This document shows positions 8,679 through 16,666 of a stretch of DNA of 64,000 bases, piece after piece (position 1 is the stretch's first letter; every line of letters begins with the position of its first letter). Where the stretch lies: positions 3,567,105 to 3,631,104 of the forward strand of contig NZ_ABIZ01000001.1 in assembly GCF_000172155.1 (NCBI RefSeq). The letters are read 5' to 3'. The DNA comes from Verrucomicrobium spinosum DSM 4136 = JCM 18804 (GTDB lineage: Bacteria; Verrucomicrobiota; Verrucomicrobiia; Verrucomicrobiales; Verrucomicrobiaceae). The position numbers and the translations under genes are program-made. The notes under the pieces were generated by a model. That model made no database searches. It was given only the letters and a program-made list of their open reading frames with translations, and had not been told where the DNA came from.

Positions 8679-9380
8679 ATGAGGATTCGAGAAATGTGGT
8701 GTCTGGCAGTCACAGCGGTCGCACTGATCGCAGGTCGCGCCGGATTCGCGGCCACTCCCGACGAGGCCCGGACTGCGCTGGAGAAGTGGCTGGTTTCGGC
8801 CTCTAAAGTGAATTCGGTCCAGGCCAAGTTTGACCAGTTGCGCCAGCTCAAAAGCGTGCGCAAGCCGCTCAAGCGGGAGGGCCAGATGTGGATGGAAAAG
8901 ACAGGTGGTTTCCGCTGGCAGGTCGGACAGGTGCCTGATCTCCTGGTACAGCGGGGGAGAGACGGCTCTCTATGGGTCCTGGATGGCAAAGACAAGAAAG
9001 CCCGGGTCTGGAGCAAGGAAGCCCTGGAGGCCCAGGAGAAGGATGGCAAGGGGCAAGGGTTTGCCATGATCCAGTCCATGCAGGCGATCTCCTTGAAGGA
9101 GTTCGAGGAGCAATTCAAAGTTCGCGGCGGGGAGCCTGATGCCAACAACGCAGACCTCTGGACATTCGAGCTGGGATTGAAGGACAACAAGGCCGCCCTC
9201 TTTGTCATCAAGGTTACCCTCAAGGGGAACGTCAAGGAAGGTGCACTGCATGCCCTCACCATCCATATGCGGGATGGATCCAGCATGACCACCGCGATCA
9301 CGGAGTACCGTTTGAACGGAGCCATCCCGGACAGCGTGTTCAAGGTGGACACTGCGGGGTATGAAGTGGAGAAGGAGTAA
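8679..9380 (+). CDS. LolA-like periplasmic outer-membrane lipoprotein carrier
   Basis: A 233-residue exported protein. The start at 8679 (MRIREMWCLAVTAVALIAGRAGFA) gives a basic n-region and a signal peptide cut after about residue 24. The mature part has the LolA/COG2834 pattern: V-N-S-V-Q-A-K-F-D-Q near the N-terminus, a strand-rich core with LKREGQMWMEKTGGFRW, and ELGLKDNKAALFVIKVTLK. The family carries lipoproteins, or lipids in divergent paralogues, across the periplasm. The following hydroxyacyl-ACP dehydratase-like gene hints at a lipid-related unit, although 412 bp separate them. Confidence 0.7.
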   Translation: MRIREMWCLAVTAVALIAGRAGFAATPDEARTALEKWLVSASKVNSVQAKFDQLRQLKSVRKPLKREGQMWMEKTGGFRWQVGQVPDLLVQRGRDGSLWVLDGKDKKARVWSKEALEAQEKDGKGQGFAMIQSMQAISLKEFEEQFKVRGGEPDANNADLWTFELGLKDNKAALFVIKVTLKGNVKEGALHALTIHMRDGSSMTTAITEYRLNGAIPDSVFKVDTAGYEVEKE

Positions 9381-9792
9381 GAACGCAGGTTTCTGAATCC
9401 AAAGTATAGAACTCCAAGATTCATTGATTGGGGATGGACGTCGTGGGCAGACTTGATGAGGTTGGACCTTCCGCCTTTAGAGAGGTTTGGTCTTGCAGAC
9501 CTTGAGCGTTGCCCAGGGGCTCCTATGGAGACGGTGGTCCCGCTTGGGACCATCTCGCAGAATACAACGCCTCTCGCACGGAAGAACAGCGCACGATGGA
9601 TCCCACCTCGTGGGAGAGCATCTCGGTGATATCGCCAGGACGGATAGGGAGGTCACGCAGCCGGGAGCTTTTGGTCAGGGGCCTCCCTTAGATGACGAGG
9701 GACTCCTGATCACCGGAAGAGAAGGGGGCTCCCAAGCGAATCATCCCTCACTTTGCGATTGATCCGACCTCTTTCGTCATCATTGCTGGGGC
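9381..9792. other. Intergenic stretch, 412 bp, no convincing gene
   Basis: I see no supported coding region here. A 7-bp inverted repeat (TGGTCCC at 9535-9541 with GGGACCA at 9546-9552) forms a hairpin without a T tract. One plus-strand frame (9487-9762) stays open, but it has no recognisable signature and an unconvincing composition. Confidence 0.5.
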
Positions 9793-10227
9793 ATGGATTT
9801 TGACTCAGCGCTTCGCGCCCTGCCCCATGGTCCCGAGTTCAGATTTGTGGATTCTCTCGTTTCCCTGGAGCCAGGGAAATCTGCGACTGGCTCCTATCGA
9901 CTGCGTGGTGACGAGCCCTTTCTGAAGGGGCATTTTCCTGGTCTGCCGCTCATGCCCGCCGTGCTGATGGTGGAGGCCATTGCCCAGATCGCCGGGGTGG
10001 CCGCGCAAACAGACCCGGAGATCCCGCCGCTCGCCGATCTTCGACTCACAGCGATCCGGTCGGTAAAGGTGTTTGGAGCGGCTTTCCCGGGGGACGGCCT
10101 ACAGATCGAAGCCGAGGTGCAGGGGAGGATGGGCCCCCTTATTCAGGCCACAGGCCGGGTGCGACTGGGGGAGAAGATCCTCGCGGAAGGCCAGGTGACC
10201 CTGAGCGGTGGAGCTGCGCCTCCTTGA
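9793..10227 (+). CDS. FabZ/FabA-like 3-hydroxyacyl-ACP dehydratase family protein
   Basis: A 144-residue hot-dog fold protein. The central motif GHFPGLPLMPAVLMVEAIAQ (residues 46-65) keeps the catalytic histidine (His47) and the glutamate (Glu61) of FabZ. The N-terminal PHGPEFRFVDSL matches the usual LPHRxPFLFVD start. It would dehydrate 3-hydroxyacyl-ACP in fatty-acid or secondary lipid synthesis in the cytoplasm. Because it is a stand-alone copy outside a fab cluster and next to a LolA-like gene, a role in a special lipid or polyene pathway is possible (inference). GGGG just before the ATG may serve as ribosome binding site. Confidence 0.8.
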   Translation: MDFDSALRALPHGPEFRFVDSLVSLEPGKSATGSYRLRGDEPFLKGHFPGLPLMPAVLMVEAIAQIAGVAAQTDPEIPPLADLRLTAIRSVKVFGAAFPGDGLQIEAEVQGRMGPLIQATGRVRLGEKILAEGQVTLSGGAAPP

Positions 10228-10256
10228 ATTCGCAGAGGCGCGTGGTATTTCAAATC

Positions 10257-10484
10257 ATGGCGACATACATCTACGAAACCATTCCTCAGACGGAAGGGGA
10301 AGCCCCGAAGCGTTTTGAAATCAAGCAGAGCATGCGCGACGCCGCTCTGACGAACCATCCGGAGACAGGAGTGCCTGTCCGCCGTGTCATCACTGGCGGG
10401 GCAGGGCTCATGGGCGTTGGGCAGACTGCTCCGGTTTCTTCCGGTGGTGGCGGGCATTGTGGCACCGGGTGCGGCTGTCATTGA
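10257..10484 (+). CDS. FmdB-family small protein with degenerate zinc ribbon
   Basis: A 75-residue protein starting MATYIYETIPQTEGEAP. The frame follows the FmdB pattern (M-P-T-Y-x-Y-x-C-x-x-C-G, F-E-x-x-Q-S-M, C-P-x-C-G, V-R-R-x-I-S-G-G). However, the four zinc cysteines are replaced: YETIPQTEG where Y-x-C-x-x-C-G is expected, and NHPETG in place of C-P-x-C-G. A new Cys/His cluster sits at the very C-terminus (HCGTGCGCH). FmdB proteins are small putative regulatory proteins of unclear role. It starts 30 bp after the FabZ-like gene and is probably co-transcribed. Confidence 0.7.
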   Translation: MATYIYETIPQTEGEAPKRFEIKQSMRDAALTNHPETGVPVRRVITGGAGLMGVGQTAPVSSGGGGHCGTGCGCH

Positions 10485-10565
10485 AAATGAATTCATTAGA
10501 GGTGTAAAAAAGACTTGCGGGAATGCGGAATCTACGCAAACTGCGCGTCCTCAAATGAATTCCAA

Positions 10566-10655
10566 GGACAGGTGCCAGAGTGGTCGAACGGGCACGATTG
10601 GAAATCGTGTGTACTAGTGATAGTACCGAGGGTTCGAATCCCTCCCTGTCCGCCA
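10566..10655 (+). tRNA. tRNA-Ser (GGA anticodon)
   Basis: Class II tRNA. The acceptor stem GGACAGG pairs with CCTGTCC (10645-10651), then discriminator G and an encoded CCA. The anticodon loop TTGGAAA (10598-10604) presents GGA at 10600-10602. The long variable arm GTACT/AGTAC is as expected for serine, and the T arm is GAGGG-TTCGAAT-CCCTC. It reads UCC (and UCU by wobble) codons. Confidence 0.95.
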
Positions 10656-10824
10656 TTCATCACCAGAGCGTGATGTTGTAAGAAAGGCCAGTTGGCAAAA
10701 GGTTGCTATTTGCCGCAGTGCGAACCACCGCCTGCTTGAATGTTTCACAGGGTGTCAGGTTCGATAAAGCTTGCAGCTGCCTACGGTGCGGTCAGCCATT
10801 TTATGGTGCGATTCTCCGTCTGAC

Positions 10825-11400
10825 CTAGCTTAGAATTCCTGGCATGGTCATCTGAGGCGGCGAAGAGCGGGCGAGATGACCATAGGCATCGCATTGAAGC
10901 TCTGTCCCGTTGTTTTCAACGATGGCTTGTTTGTTGCAACGGAAACGGGCCAGCTTGATCAATAGCTGGTCTGCGGTCCTTTCCTCTGAGAGGAGTTCTT
11001 GCAGGAGTCCGGTTGCTTCGTCGTTCCTCAGAAGCAAGGACCACTCGTACAAACTGCCATACGAGGCGATTTCGAGGTGCTCAATCTTCTGGGCGGCCCC
11101 TGCCAGAGCTGCGTTGATGGCGGGAGAATTGCCGAACGCATGGATCATGTGATGGCACTCTTGAATCAGCTTCGCGGTGACTTCGCACTTGGTGGCAATC
11201 GCTGGCTGGTTGAAGGCCTGAAAGACATGCGTTAGCTTTTCAATCTGACGTACCGTCTCATGGTGGTGGGACAGCATCAGGCTTTGCAAGGTGGAGGCCG
11301 TTGCTTCCTCGATGACATAGGGCATTCCCAGGACCAGCTGCATTTCCGAACTGAGTCTGCTGCCGAGCTGATGGAGGAATAATTCCTTGAGGCTTTTCAT
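10825..11400 (-). CDS. DUF892/YciE-like ferritin-fold protein
   Basis: A 191-residue protein from the ATG at 11400. MKSLKELFLHQLGSRLSSEMQLV is the usual family start; the frame stays open to a GTG at 11463 that would add 21 residues. The all-helical sequence with HHHETVRQIEKL, HHMIH and KIEHLEIASYGSL matches the DUF892 four-helix bundle, a ferritin-like fold often found with stress genes. It has several His and Glu residues that could bind a di-metal centre, but I cannot map the canonical site with certainty. The C-terminus ends in a non-conserved tail. Confidence 0.75.
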   Translation of the reverse strand: MKSLKELFLHQLGSRLSSEMQLVLGMPYVIEEATASTLQSLMLSHHHETVRQIEKLTHVFQAFNQPAIATKCEVTAKLIQECHHMIHAFGNSPAINAALAGAAQKIEHLEIASYGSLYEWSLLLRNDEATGLLQELLSEERTADQLLIKLARFRCNKQAIVENNGTELQCDAYGHLARSSPPQMTMPGILS

Positions 11401-11529
11401 GGGGGTAGCGACGAGTGGTGGTGCCTTGTTGTTGTTATTTTCTGTTAAACTGAGGGATTGCACCCTGCGTAATGAGGGGCGCGGGTCCCTGCCTTTTGTC
11501 GCGAAACCGTCGTTTTGCCGATGACGAGG

Positions 11530-11868
11530 CTATTTGGCATCTGTTTGCCCGGATGACAGGTCTTCCGCCGGGGGATTGGGTGGCGGGACGAAGATGGAAG
11601 AACCAGTCAGGTCGTTGAGGGTCAGGCTGCTCGGAGCTTGTTGTTCGCTTGGCCGGTACTGTTCACTCTGGGTGTCTTTGTCCTGTGGCCCGGTACACAG
11701 CAATCCTGGTGAGGTGATGCCCATTCCAGGGCGATATTCAGCGATGTCGTAGCTGCGGTGAGTATTCATGAGGATAGGTAGTTGGCGGTGGTCCATGTGG
11801 CACCACTCTCGAAGGGTTGGCTGAAAATGTATATGGGGTGAACGCCCCATTATTTGTGAATCAGGCAT
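11530..11868 (-). CDS. Hypothetical small protein (uncertain)
   Basis: A 112-codon frame upstream of the DUF892 gene on the same strand. It is hydrophilic, Pro/Ser/Gln-rich and has no recognised domain; a shorter start at MNTHRSYDIAEYRPG is possible. Composition is less biased than in obvious shadow frames and no real gene overlaps it, so it may be a small lineage-specific protein, but evidence is thin. Confidence 0.3.
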   Translation of the reverse strand: MPDSQIMGRSPHIHFQPTLREWCHMDHRQLPILMNTHRSYDIAEYRPGMGITSPGLLCTGPQDKDTQSEQYRPSEQQAPSSLTLNDLTGSSIFVPPPNPPAEDLSSGQTDAK

Positions 11869-11988
11869 CTTGCTTTCGGGTCACTCACCGCGATGCACCG
11901 TGTGGGAAAAAGACTGCTCAATGGAGCAAAAAGGCTCAGATGCCCATTGCGTCATCTGATTGATGTATGGCATGTTTTGGCCGTGAAA

Positions 11989-14031
11989 ATGTTGAATTAT
12001 CTCTGCCAAAGCGGCCGTGAGTCAGGTCTTGGTCTAAGCCTCCTCATGGTTGTGTGTGGAGTGCTTCCTTTTCTGTCAGCCCAAGAAAGGCTGATTGATA
12101 CCGCTGACGAGTCAATCGCGTCTCAGTCGTCTCTGGCCGAGGTGGTGTCCATGGCCCGGTGGTCGGAACCTGTAAATGGATTGGCGGCGCGGGTGGACTT
12201 TGTGGACCCTACTGGACCCGCAGGATACGTGGTGCTGCTGCAATTGCGCAATGTCGGTGCCTCGCGACTGAGAGTGCCCATGGGGAACCCGCCAGATTCC
12301 CAACTCGCCCGCCTTTTTGAATTGCACAAGCGTGACCGGAGAGGAGCGTGGCATCGGGCTCCATGGATGCCGGGTGAGCATCTGGACGGTGACGGTCCAA
12401 AGGTGGAAAGAGGGGGCGTGATTTACGCGGGGCTTTCAGCTGGGCAGGATATCGTACGGCCACCCGTTGTCTTGCAGCCAGGGGAAGGGGCATTGGTCTA
12501 TCTCTGGGGTGATAGGCCTGGCGGTGATGAGCGGAGGCATCCACTGGATGTAAAGATCGTCCTCCGTCTCAAAGAAGGTCTGGATTCAGCCGCTGCTGTT
12601 GATGGTCCGTCATTGACAGCACCGAAGGGGGGGAAGCTCCTGACTGCGACCAAGCCCTCCAGTGCGTTGGTTCCAACGTGGACGGGTGTGCTGGAGACGC
12701 CTCCATTTCCAACGCGACGAGCCATCAAATTTCACGCTCATCGACGTGGGCAGTTGGAGTGTCCGACGATTCTCCCGCCCATCAGCTACGCCATCGGGCA
12801 TCCTCTCACTCGTGACATGTGGGGCACGCAGTTCGAGGGGCTTTGCCAGTCCAATATTGCACTCGATGCAGCGGTTGATCTTTACCAGCCACTCCCGATG
12901 CGGAGCATCTTGGAGAAGCGAATGGGCGAGGCTTCTCCGATGGTCGTGAAGCTGTTGATTGCCGTGCCAGCCGTAAGAATGAGCAGTGCCCCCGCGATGA
13001 GCTTGCTCAAAAACTGGGCGCAGACTACGGAGTGGAGTGAGGTCAGGGAACTTCACCGGGCGCTGGGTCATCTTCTATACTGCTATGGTCAGGAGACTCC
13101 ACCCTGGTTGCTTGCATTGATCGAGAAGGTATTGACCGACGAACGTAAACTCACTTTTGATCACTCTTCTGGCCCAAGTGGCGTGGCCGCCCGCACCGTG
13201 CTTGAGCATGGGACTGAAGAGGAACGGCTTCCGCTAGCACTGGCGCGAACCAGGTGTCCCGGGGCGTTCTCGGTATTGGAGGCAAATTTTAAGAAATACC
13301 CCAGCGACTACGGAGTGCTGGCTCTGACTTGGCTGGGCGACCCACGCGCCGCGCCGCTTCTACTGGATGCCTTGCGGACCAGGACTCTCGCGTTGCAACC
13401 TTCGAGCTGGCCTGATGTTGACGATCTCTCAAGGGCCGTGGCAAGGTATCGGATTCAAGAGTCTGTGCCGCTGCTTATGGAGCATCCGAAATCCCCTGAA
13501 GCGGTGACGGCATTGGGAAGGCTCGGTGATCTTCGCGCCCAGGCTTACCTCGAAAAATTGATCAACACGGAGCCTGGCCAGATGACAGAGATTTCCCTTG
13601 CCGCCAGGATCGCCCTGGCTGCCCTTGAGCCAGCCAAACGACGGGTCAGGTTCGAGGAATTGATGAAAGGGCCATTTCATGGTCGATGGAGAGCTGTCGA
13701 AGTGGTGAGGAAGATGGCCGGGCTTGAAGACCCCAGCTTGAGCCCTTTGTTCATGGCCTATGTTGCCACCAGCGATGACAAGTACATTGTCCGCGCCTCA
13801 GTGGAGCACCTCGGTCAGATGAGAGCGCACGAGGCAGTGCCGGTGTTGCTCGCGAGCTTTGATCGGAAATTCGATCCTGAGTCTGACAACAGCAAGAGCT
13901 CCTACACAAGTGCCGAACATCGCGCCAATGTCGTTGGTGCTCTTGAACTAATCTCAGGAGAGGACCTGGGGCCCGACCTGGAACCCTGGATGAAATGGTG
14001 GAAAGGGCGGGTGCAGAATCTGCAGCCCTGA
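11989..14031 (+). CDS. Secreted HEAT-repeat protein
   Basis: About 680 residues. The ATG at 11989 gives a plausible signal peptide (hydrophobic GLGLSLLMVVCGVLPFLSAQ); the frame extends to 11893, adding a 32-residue Arg-rich leader that is unlikely to be real. The N-terminal third (about 40-240) is beta-rich without a recognised domain. The C-terminal half (about 330-670) is a series of HEAT-like helical pairs, for example YGVLALTWLGDPRAAPLLLDAL, EAVTALGRLGDLRAQAYLEKL and VRASVEHLGQMRAHEAVPVLL. Such repeats usually mediate protein binding in periplasmic or surface proteins of this phylum. No catalytic motif is visible. Confidence 0.65.
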   Translation: MLNYLCQSGRESGLGLSLLMVVCGVLPFLSAQERLIDTADESIASQSSLAEVVSMARWSEPVNGLAARVDFVDPTGPAGYVVLLQLRNVGASRLRVPMGNPPDSQLARLFELHKRDRRGAWHRAPWMPGEHLDGDGPKVERGGVIYAGLSAGQDIVRPPVVLQPGEGALVYLWGDRPGGDERRHPLDVKIVLRLKEGLDSAAAVDGPSLTAPKGGKLLTATKPSSALVPTWTGVLETPPFPTRRAIKFHAHRRGQLECPTILPPISYAIGHPLTRDMWGTQFEGLCQSNIALDAAVDLYQPLPMRSILEKRMGEASPMVVKLLIAVPAVRMSSAPAMSLLKNWAQTTEWSEVRELHRALGHLLYCYGQETPPWLLALIEKVLTDERKLTFDHSSGPSGVAARTVLEHGTEEERLPLALARTRCPGAFSVLEANFKKYPSDYGVLALTWLGDPRAAPLLLDALRTRTLALQPSSWPDVDDLSRAVARYRIQESVPLLMEHPKSPEAVTALGRLGDLRAQAYLEKLINTEPGQMTEISLAARIALAALEPAKRRVRFEELMKGPFHGRWRAVEVVRKMAGLEDPSLSPLFMAYVATSDDKYIVRASVEHLGQMRAHEAVPVLLASFDRKFDPESDNSKSSYTSAEHRANVVGALELISGEDLGPDLEPWMKWWKGRVQNLQP

Positions 14032-14148
14032 GTGAGGGCATTCAGCGAACATTGCCAGAGCCGCCAACCCAATCGATCGAGCTCGAAGCCTATGACGAAT
14101 GGGTGCTTTCAGCGGTGACGTTCGAGCTCTTGCCTCGTACATCGGTCT

Positions 14149-14706
14149 CTACTTTTTCACACACGCTGGACAGATGCCATAGAACTCCAGCTCCGCCTGA
14201 ATCTCGTGCCAGCCTGTTGAAACCGTGACGGACCTCTGCAAGCCATCCAGAGGCAGCTTCACCTCAACGGAAGTGATTTTTTCGCAGCTTTTGCAGATCA
14301 GATAGTCGTGCTGGTGTCCCCTCACAAGAAGCTGGAAATGGGTCGATCTCCCTCGAAAACTGAACCGGCGCACAATTTCCGCTTCCTCGAGTTTCATCAT
14401 CAGGCGATAGATGGTGGCTTGGTCCAACTTGCTGAGATTTGGCTTCGCTCCCAGTTCCAGAAGCGTCATCGGATGGTGGTGAATGGCCATTTCCATCAGC
14501 AACGCCACCAACCCACGGGTGCGACGCATGTTCAGAGGTTTCAGATTCTCAACCAGCTGCTCCACCAGTTCGTCAGCCTCAGAGGCTGGAATGGAACACA
14601 TCAAGTGCTCGCAGCAGTGTTCATGACCACCGGCACCTGAAGTCGATTCCCGGGAAACTGGATTGATCACTTTCGTGCGCGAGGCGGTGGCAACCTTTTT
14701 GGTCAT
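14149..14706 (-). CDS. zur: Fur-family repressor, probably Zur
   Basis: A 185-residue regulator from the ATG at 14706; a TTG four codons upstream is less likely. The winged helix spans about residues 55-110 (RRTRGLVALLMEM, LDQATIYRLMMKLEEAEIVRR). The dimer domain has GHQHDYLICKSC and ends in GICPAC, giving the two CxxC pairs of the structural zinc site. An N-terminal extension of about 40 residues carries an unusual cluster, HEHCCEHLMC (residues 28-37), absent from ordinary Fur/Zur. The box at 14724-14745 lies just upstream of the start, suggesting autoregulation. The zinc rather than iron assignment rests on the neighbours (two COG0523 GTPases, HisI paralogue, DUF1980), which are classic Zur targets. 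Confidence 0.75.
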   Translation of the reverse strand: MTKKVATASRTKVINPVSRESTSGAGGHEHCCEHLMCSIPASEADELVEQLVENLKPLNMRRTRGLVALLMEMAIHHHPMTLLELGAKPNLSKLDQATIYRLMMKLEEAEIVRRFSFRGRSTHFQLLVRGHQHDYLICKSCEKITSVEVKLPLDGLQRSVTVSTGWHEIQAELEFYGICPACVKK

Positions 14707-14723
14707 GTGCGCAAACAACAGCC

Positions 14724-14745
14724 TAATGCAAACAATTGCAATAAG
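14724..14745. promoter_or_regulatory. Putative Zur operator (auto-regulatory)
   Basis: TAATGCAAACAATTGCAATAAG: inverted repeat TGCAA/TTGCA with a 4-bp spacer, one base shorter than the other boxes in this island. It lies about 20 bp upstream of the repressor start. Confidence 0.55.
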
Positions 14746-14947
14746 CTCGTGCTGGATGCTGGCAATTACGGCACCTCACACTGAAACTCGCTGTGGACGT
14801 GTCATCCAGCCAGGCACAGAAGGTGGCAACGGCTCTCAAGGGCAGTGTTGAGAGTTGCGTCGCCATCGTAAGCGGGCGAGGATTTGAGCGAACTCGGGAA
14901 GGGGTTCTCTTCCAGCTAAATTACAACTCAGCAGTTCACTTTTTCGG

Positions 14948-14968
14948 TAATGCAAATCAGTTGCATTT
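14948..14968. promoter_or_regulatory. Putative Zur operator before the pseudopilin operon
   Basis: TAATGCAA-ATCAG-TTGCATTT: TGCAA/TTGCA inverted repeat with the standard 5-bp spacer and TAAT/ATTT flanks. It lies 40 bp upstream of the pseudopilin gene. Confidence 0.65.
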
Positions 14969-15007
14969 AAATGCTTGACCCTTGAGGACGATGCCAAATA
15001 GTGATTC

Positions 15008-15730
15008 ATGCAAGTGAGTTGCGGTTATAGGAGGGGGTTTACACTTCTGGAGTTGCTTGTGGTCATCGGCGTCGTGGCGGTGTTGGCTACCTTGGTCCTG
15101 GTTGCTGGGAGGTCTGTCCTGTCGAAAGCCAGGCAGGCCAAGTGTGCAGGGAATCTCCGCCAGCTTGGCACAGCCATCTTGAGCTATACCCAGGACCACG
15201 ATGGCACGTTTCCCATGACCTCGCACGGGCTCGATGCATCCAGCTTCGAGAAGGGCTGGATCTTCAGCCTCAGAGATTACCTGGCGAATGTGGACGAGAT
15301 GCGGATATGCCCGGTGGACCCCAAGGGGGAGGAACGGCTGGCAGGCAACGGTACCAGCTACCTGCTCAACAGCTTTCTAACTGTTCCGCAGGTCGGGCCC
15401 TTCGGTGAGAATCTCGGTGGCTATACGAGCCTGAACCAGGTGCCCCGGCCCCAATCAACACCTATCGCGTTCATAATCAATTTCTCCCGGGGTGCCGGGA
15501 TGACGAACGATCACACCCACTCGGAGTCCTGGGAGGGCTCATGGTCCTCATTGCGGCGGGACATTCAGCCCGACGCCTTCTGTGGCGGCACCCGCTCGGA
15601 GGACGGTTGCAAAGGCTCCTCGAACTATCTGTTTGTAGATGGGCATGTGGAATCAATCAATGCCGAGACCCTCCATCAATGGATCACTGGCGGCTATAAC
15701 TTCGCCGACCCTGCCGCGGTACGAGACTGA
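15008..15730 (+). CDS. Type II pseudopilin-like protein, DUF1559-like with H-x9-DG end
   Basis: A 240-residue protein. The N-terminal class III leader YRRGFTLLELLVVIGVVAVLA has the prepilin peptidase site (G|FTLLE), with the conserved Glu at +5 and a single hydrophobic helix. The C-terminal part ends with NYLFVDGHVESI, the H-x9-DG signature of pseudopilins common in Planctomycetes and Verrucomicrobia. Cys residues near DEMRICPVD and DAFCGG may pair. It lies 42 bp after a putative Zur box and 21 bp before a choice-of-anchor-M gene, so it is predicted to be made under zinc starvation, perhaps to help export or display that neighbour (inference). Confidence 0.8.
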   Translation: MQVSCGYRRGFTLLELLVVIGVVAVLATLVLVAGRSVLSKARQAKCAGNLRQLGTAILSYTQDHDGTFPMTSHGLDASSFEKGWIFSLRDYLANVDEMRICPVDPKGEERLAGNGTSYLLNSFLTVPQVGPFGENLGGYTSLNQVPRPQSTPIAFIINFSRGAGMTNDHTHSESWEGSWSSLRRDIQPDAFCGGTRSEDGCKGSSNYLFVDGHVESINAETLHQWITGGYNFADPAAVRD

Positions 15731-15751
15731 CGCACCCCCCCACCAGAAAAG

Positions 15752-16564
15752 ATGAATGCCCCCATCCGAATTGCCTGCCACACTCTCATGTTGCTTGGTG
15801 CCCTTGCTTCTCGCTTGGACGCCGCGATCACAGTGCTTGGTCCCGGGCATATGGACTTTGACATCAATGTAGATTCGAGCGGTGAGTGGTCCACATCCCT
15901 GAGCCACGATGTTCAAGGAGCATTCGCCACCGATACCGATTCAGTCCTGTATCTGATCAATCAATCCATGCCGACTGGCAGCCGTGCAGCCAGGCCCTCC
16001 GGGAGCCAGTGGAGTTTCCTCGGGACACCGGCTGGCGGTAATGTGTGGATCCTCCCGCAAACGCAAAGCGCATCCCCCAACGCTGTCTGGCTGGGGCTTA
16101 GCACGGAGGGCACATCCGCGTCGTACCTTGGGGCGTGGGACCCCGCCCATACAAGCGTGGCCTCGGGCCAATGGATCGAGCTCCGGCTGCTAGGGGTCGA
16201 GTACCATGGCAATGAAACGAACAATCAGTTCTCCATGTGGCTGACAGACGGTTTTGGCAATCCCAACGTGTGGATGGACACTGCGGACGGTATTGCCACC
16301 ACCGGGCTCGATGATGTGTACTACATGCCCATAGGTGGCCATGTGCACATGAACTGGGGGTTCACCAGCATGGGCATCTATGACGTTACTTTTGAGGCCC
16401 GGACCTATCTGGCGAACGGTTCGGAATCCATCAGTGAGGACTTTACCGTCCGCTTTGGGGTGAACGCGACAGACGTGGTGCCCGAGCCTGGCCGGGGTCT
16501 GTTGCTCATGCTGGGGCTCAGCATGCTGTTGGGGCGTCGCGGCCGGAGAAGAATCAGGGGCTGA
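15752..16564 (+). CDS. Secreted choice-of-anchor-M domain protein with PEP-CTERM-like tail
   Basis: A 270-residue protein with an N-terminal signal (MNAPIRIACHTLMLLGALAS). It has a single domain resembling the actinobacterial surface-anchored repeat (TIGR03769, choice-of-anchor M): start GPGHMDFDINVD, mid GGNVWILPQ and WLGLSTEGT, then GGHVHMNWGFTSMGIYDVTFEA. His33-x-Asp35 and His197-x-His199 are candidate metal ligands, conserved in the other copies in this island. The C-terminus VVPEPGRGLLLMLGLSML plus an Arg-rich end is a PEP-CTERM-type sorting signal for outer envelope display. It is second in the operon behind a Zur-like box. A role as surface zinc receptor is inference. Confidence 0.75.
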   Translation: MNAPIRIACHTLMLLGALASRLDAAITVLGPGHMDFDINVDSSGEWSTSLSHDVQGAFATDTDSVLYLINQSMPTGSRAARPSGSQWSFLGTPAGGNVWILPQTQSASPNAVWLGLSTEGTSASYLGAWDPAHTSVASGQWIELRLLGVEYHGNETNNQFSMWLTDGFGNPNVWMDTADGIATTGLDDVYYMPIGGHVHMNWGFTSMGIYDVTFEARTYLANGSESISEDFTVRFGVNATDVVPEPGRGLLLMLGLSMLLGRRGRRRIRG

Positions 16565-16666
16565 GCTGGCGGGCCAGCCTTTTCTGGAAACCGGCCTGGG
16601 TGAACCAGCATGAGGGCCTCACCCAGCTGGTGCACCCGCGCAGGCAGCAGGGCGGTTGACTGCGAC

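Noticed and set aside
9487-9762. Plus-strand frame of 91 codons between the LolA-like and FabZ-like genes
   Set aside because: No family signature, no ribosome binding site and an unconvincing composition.
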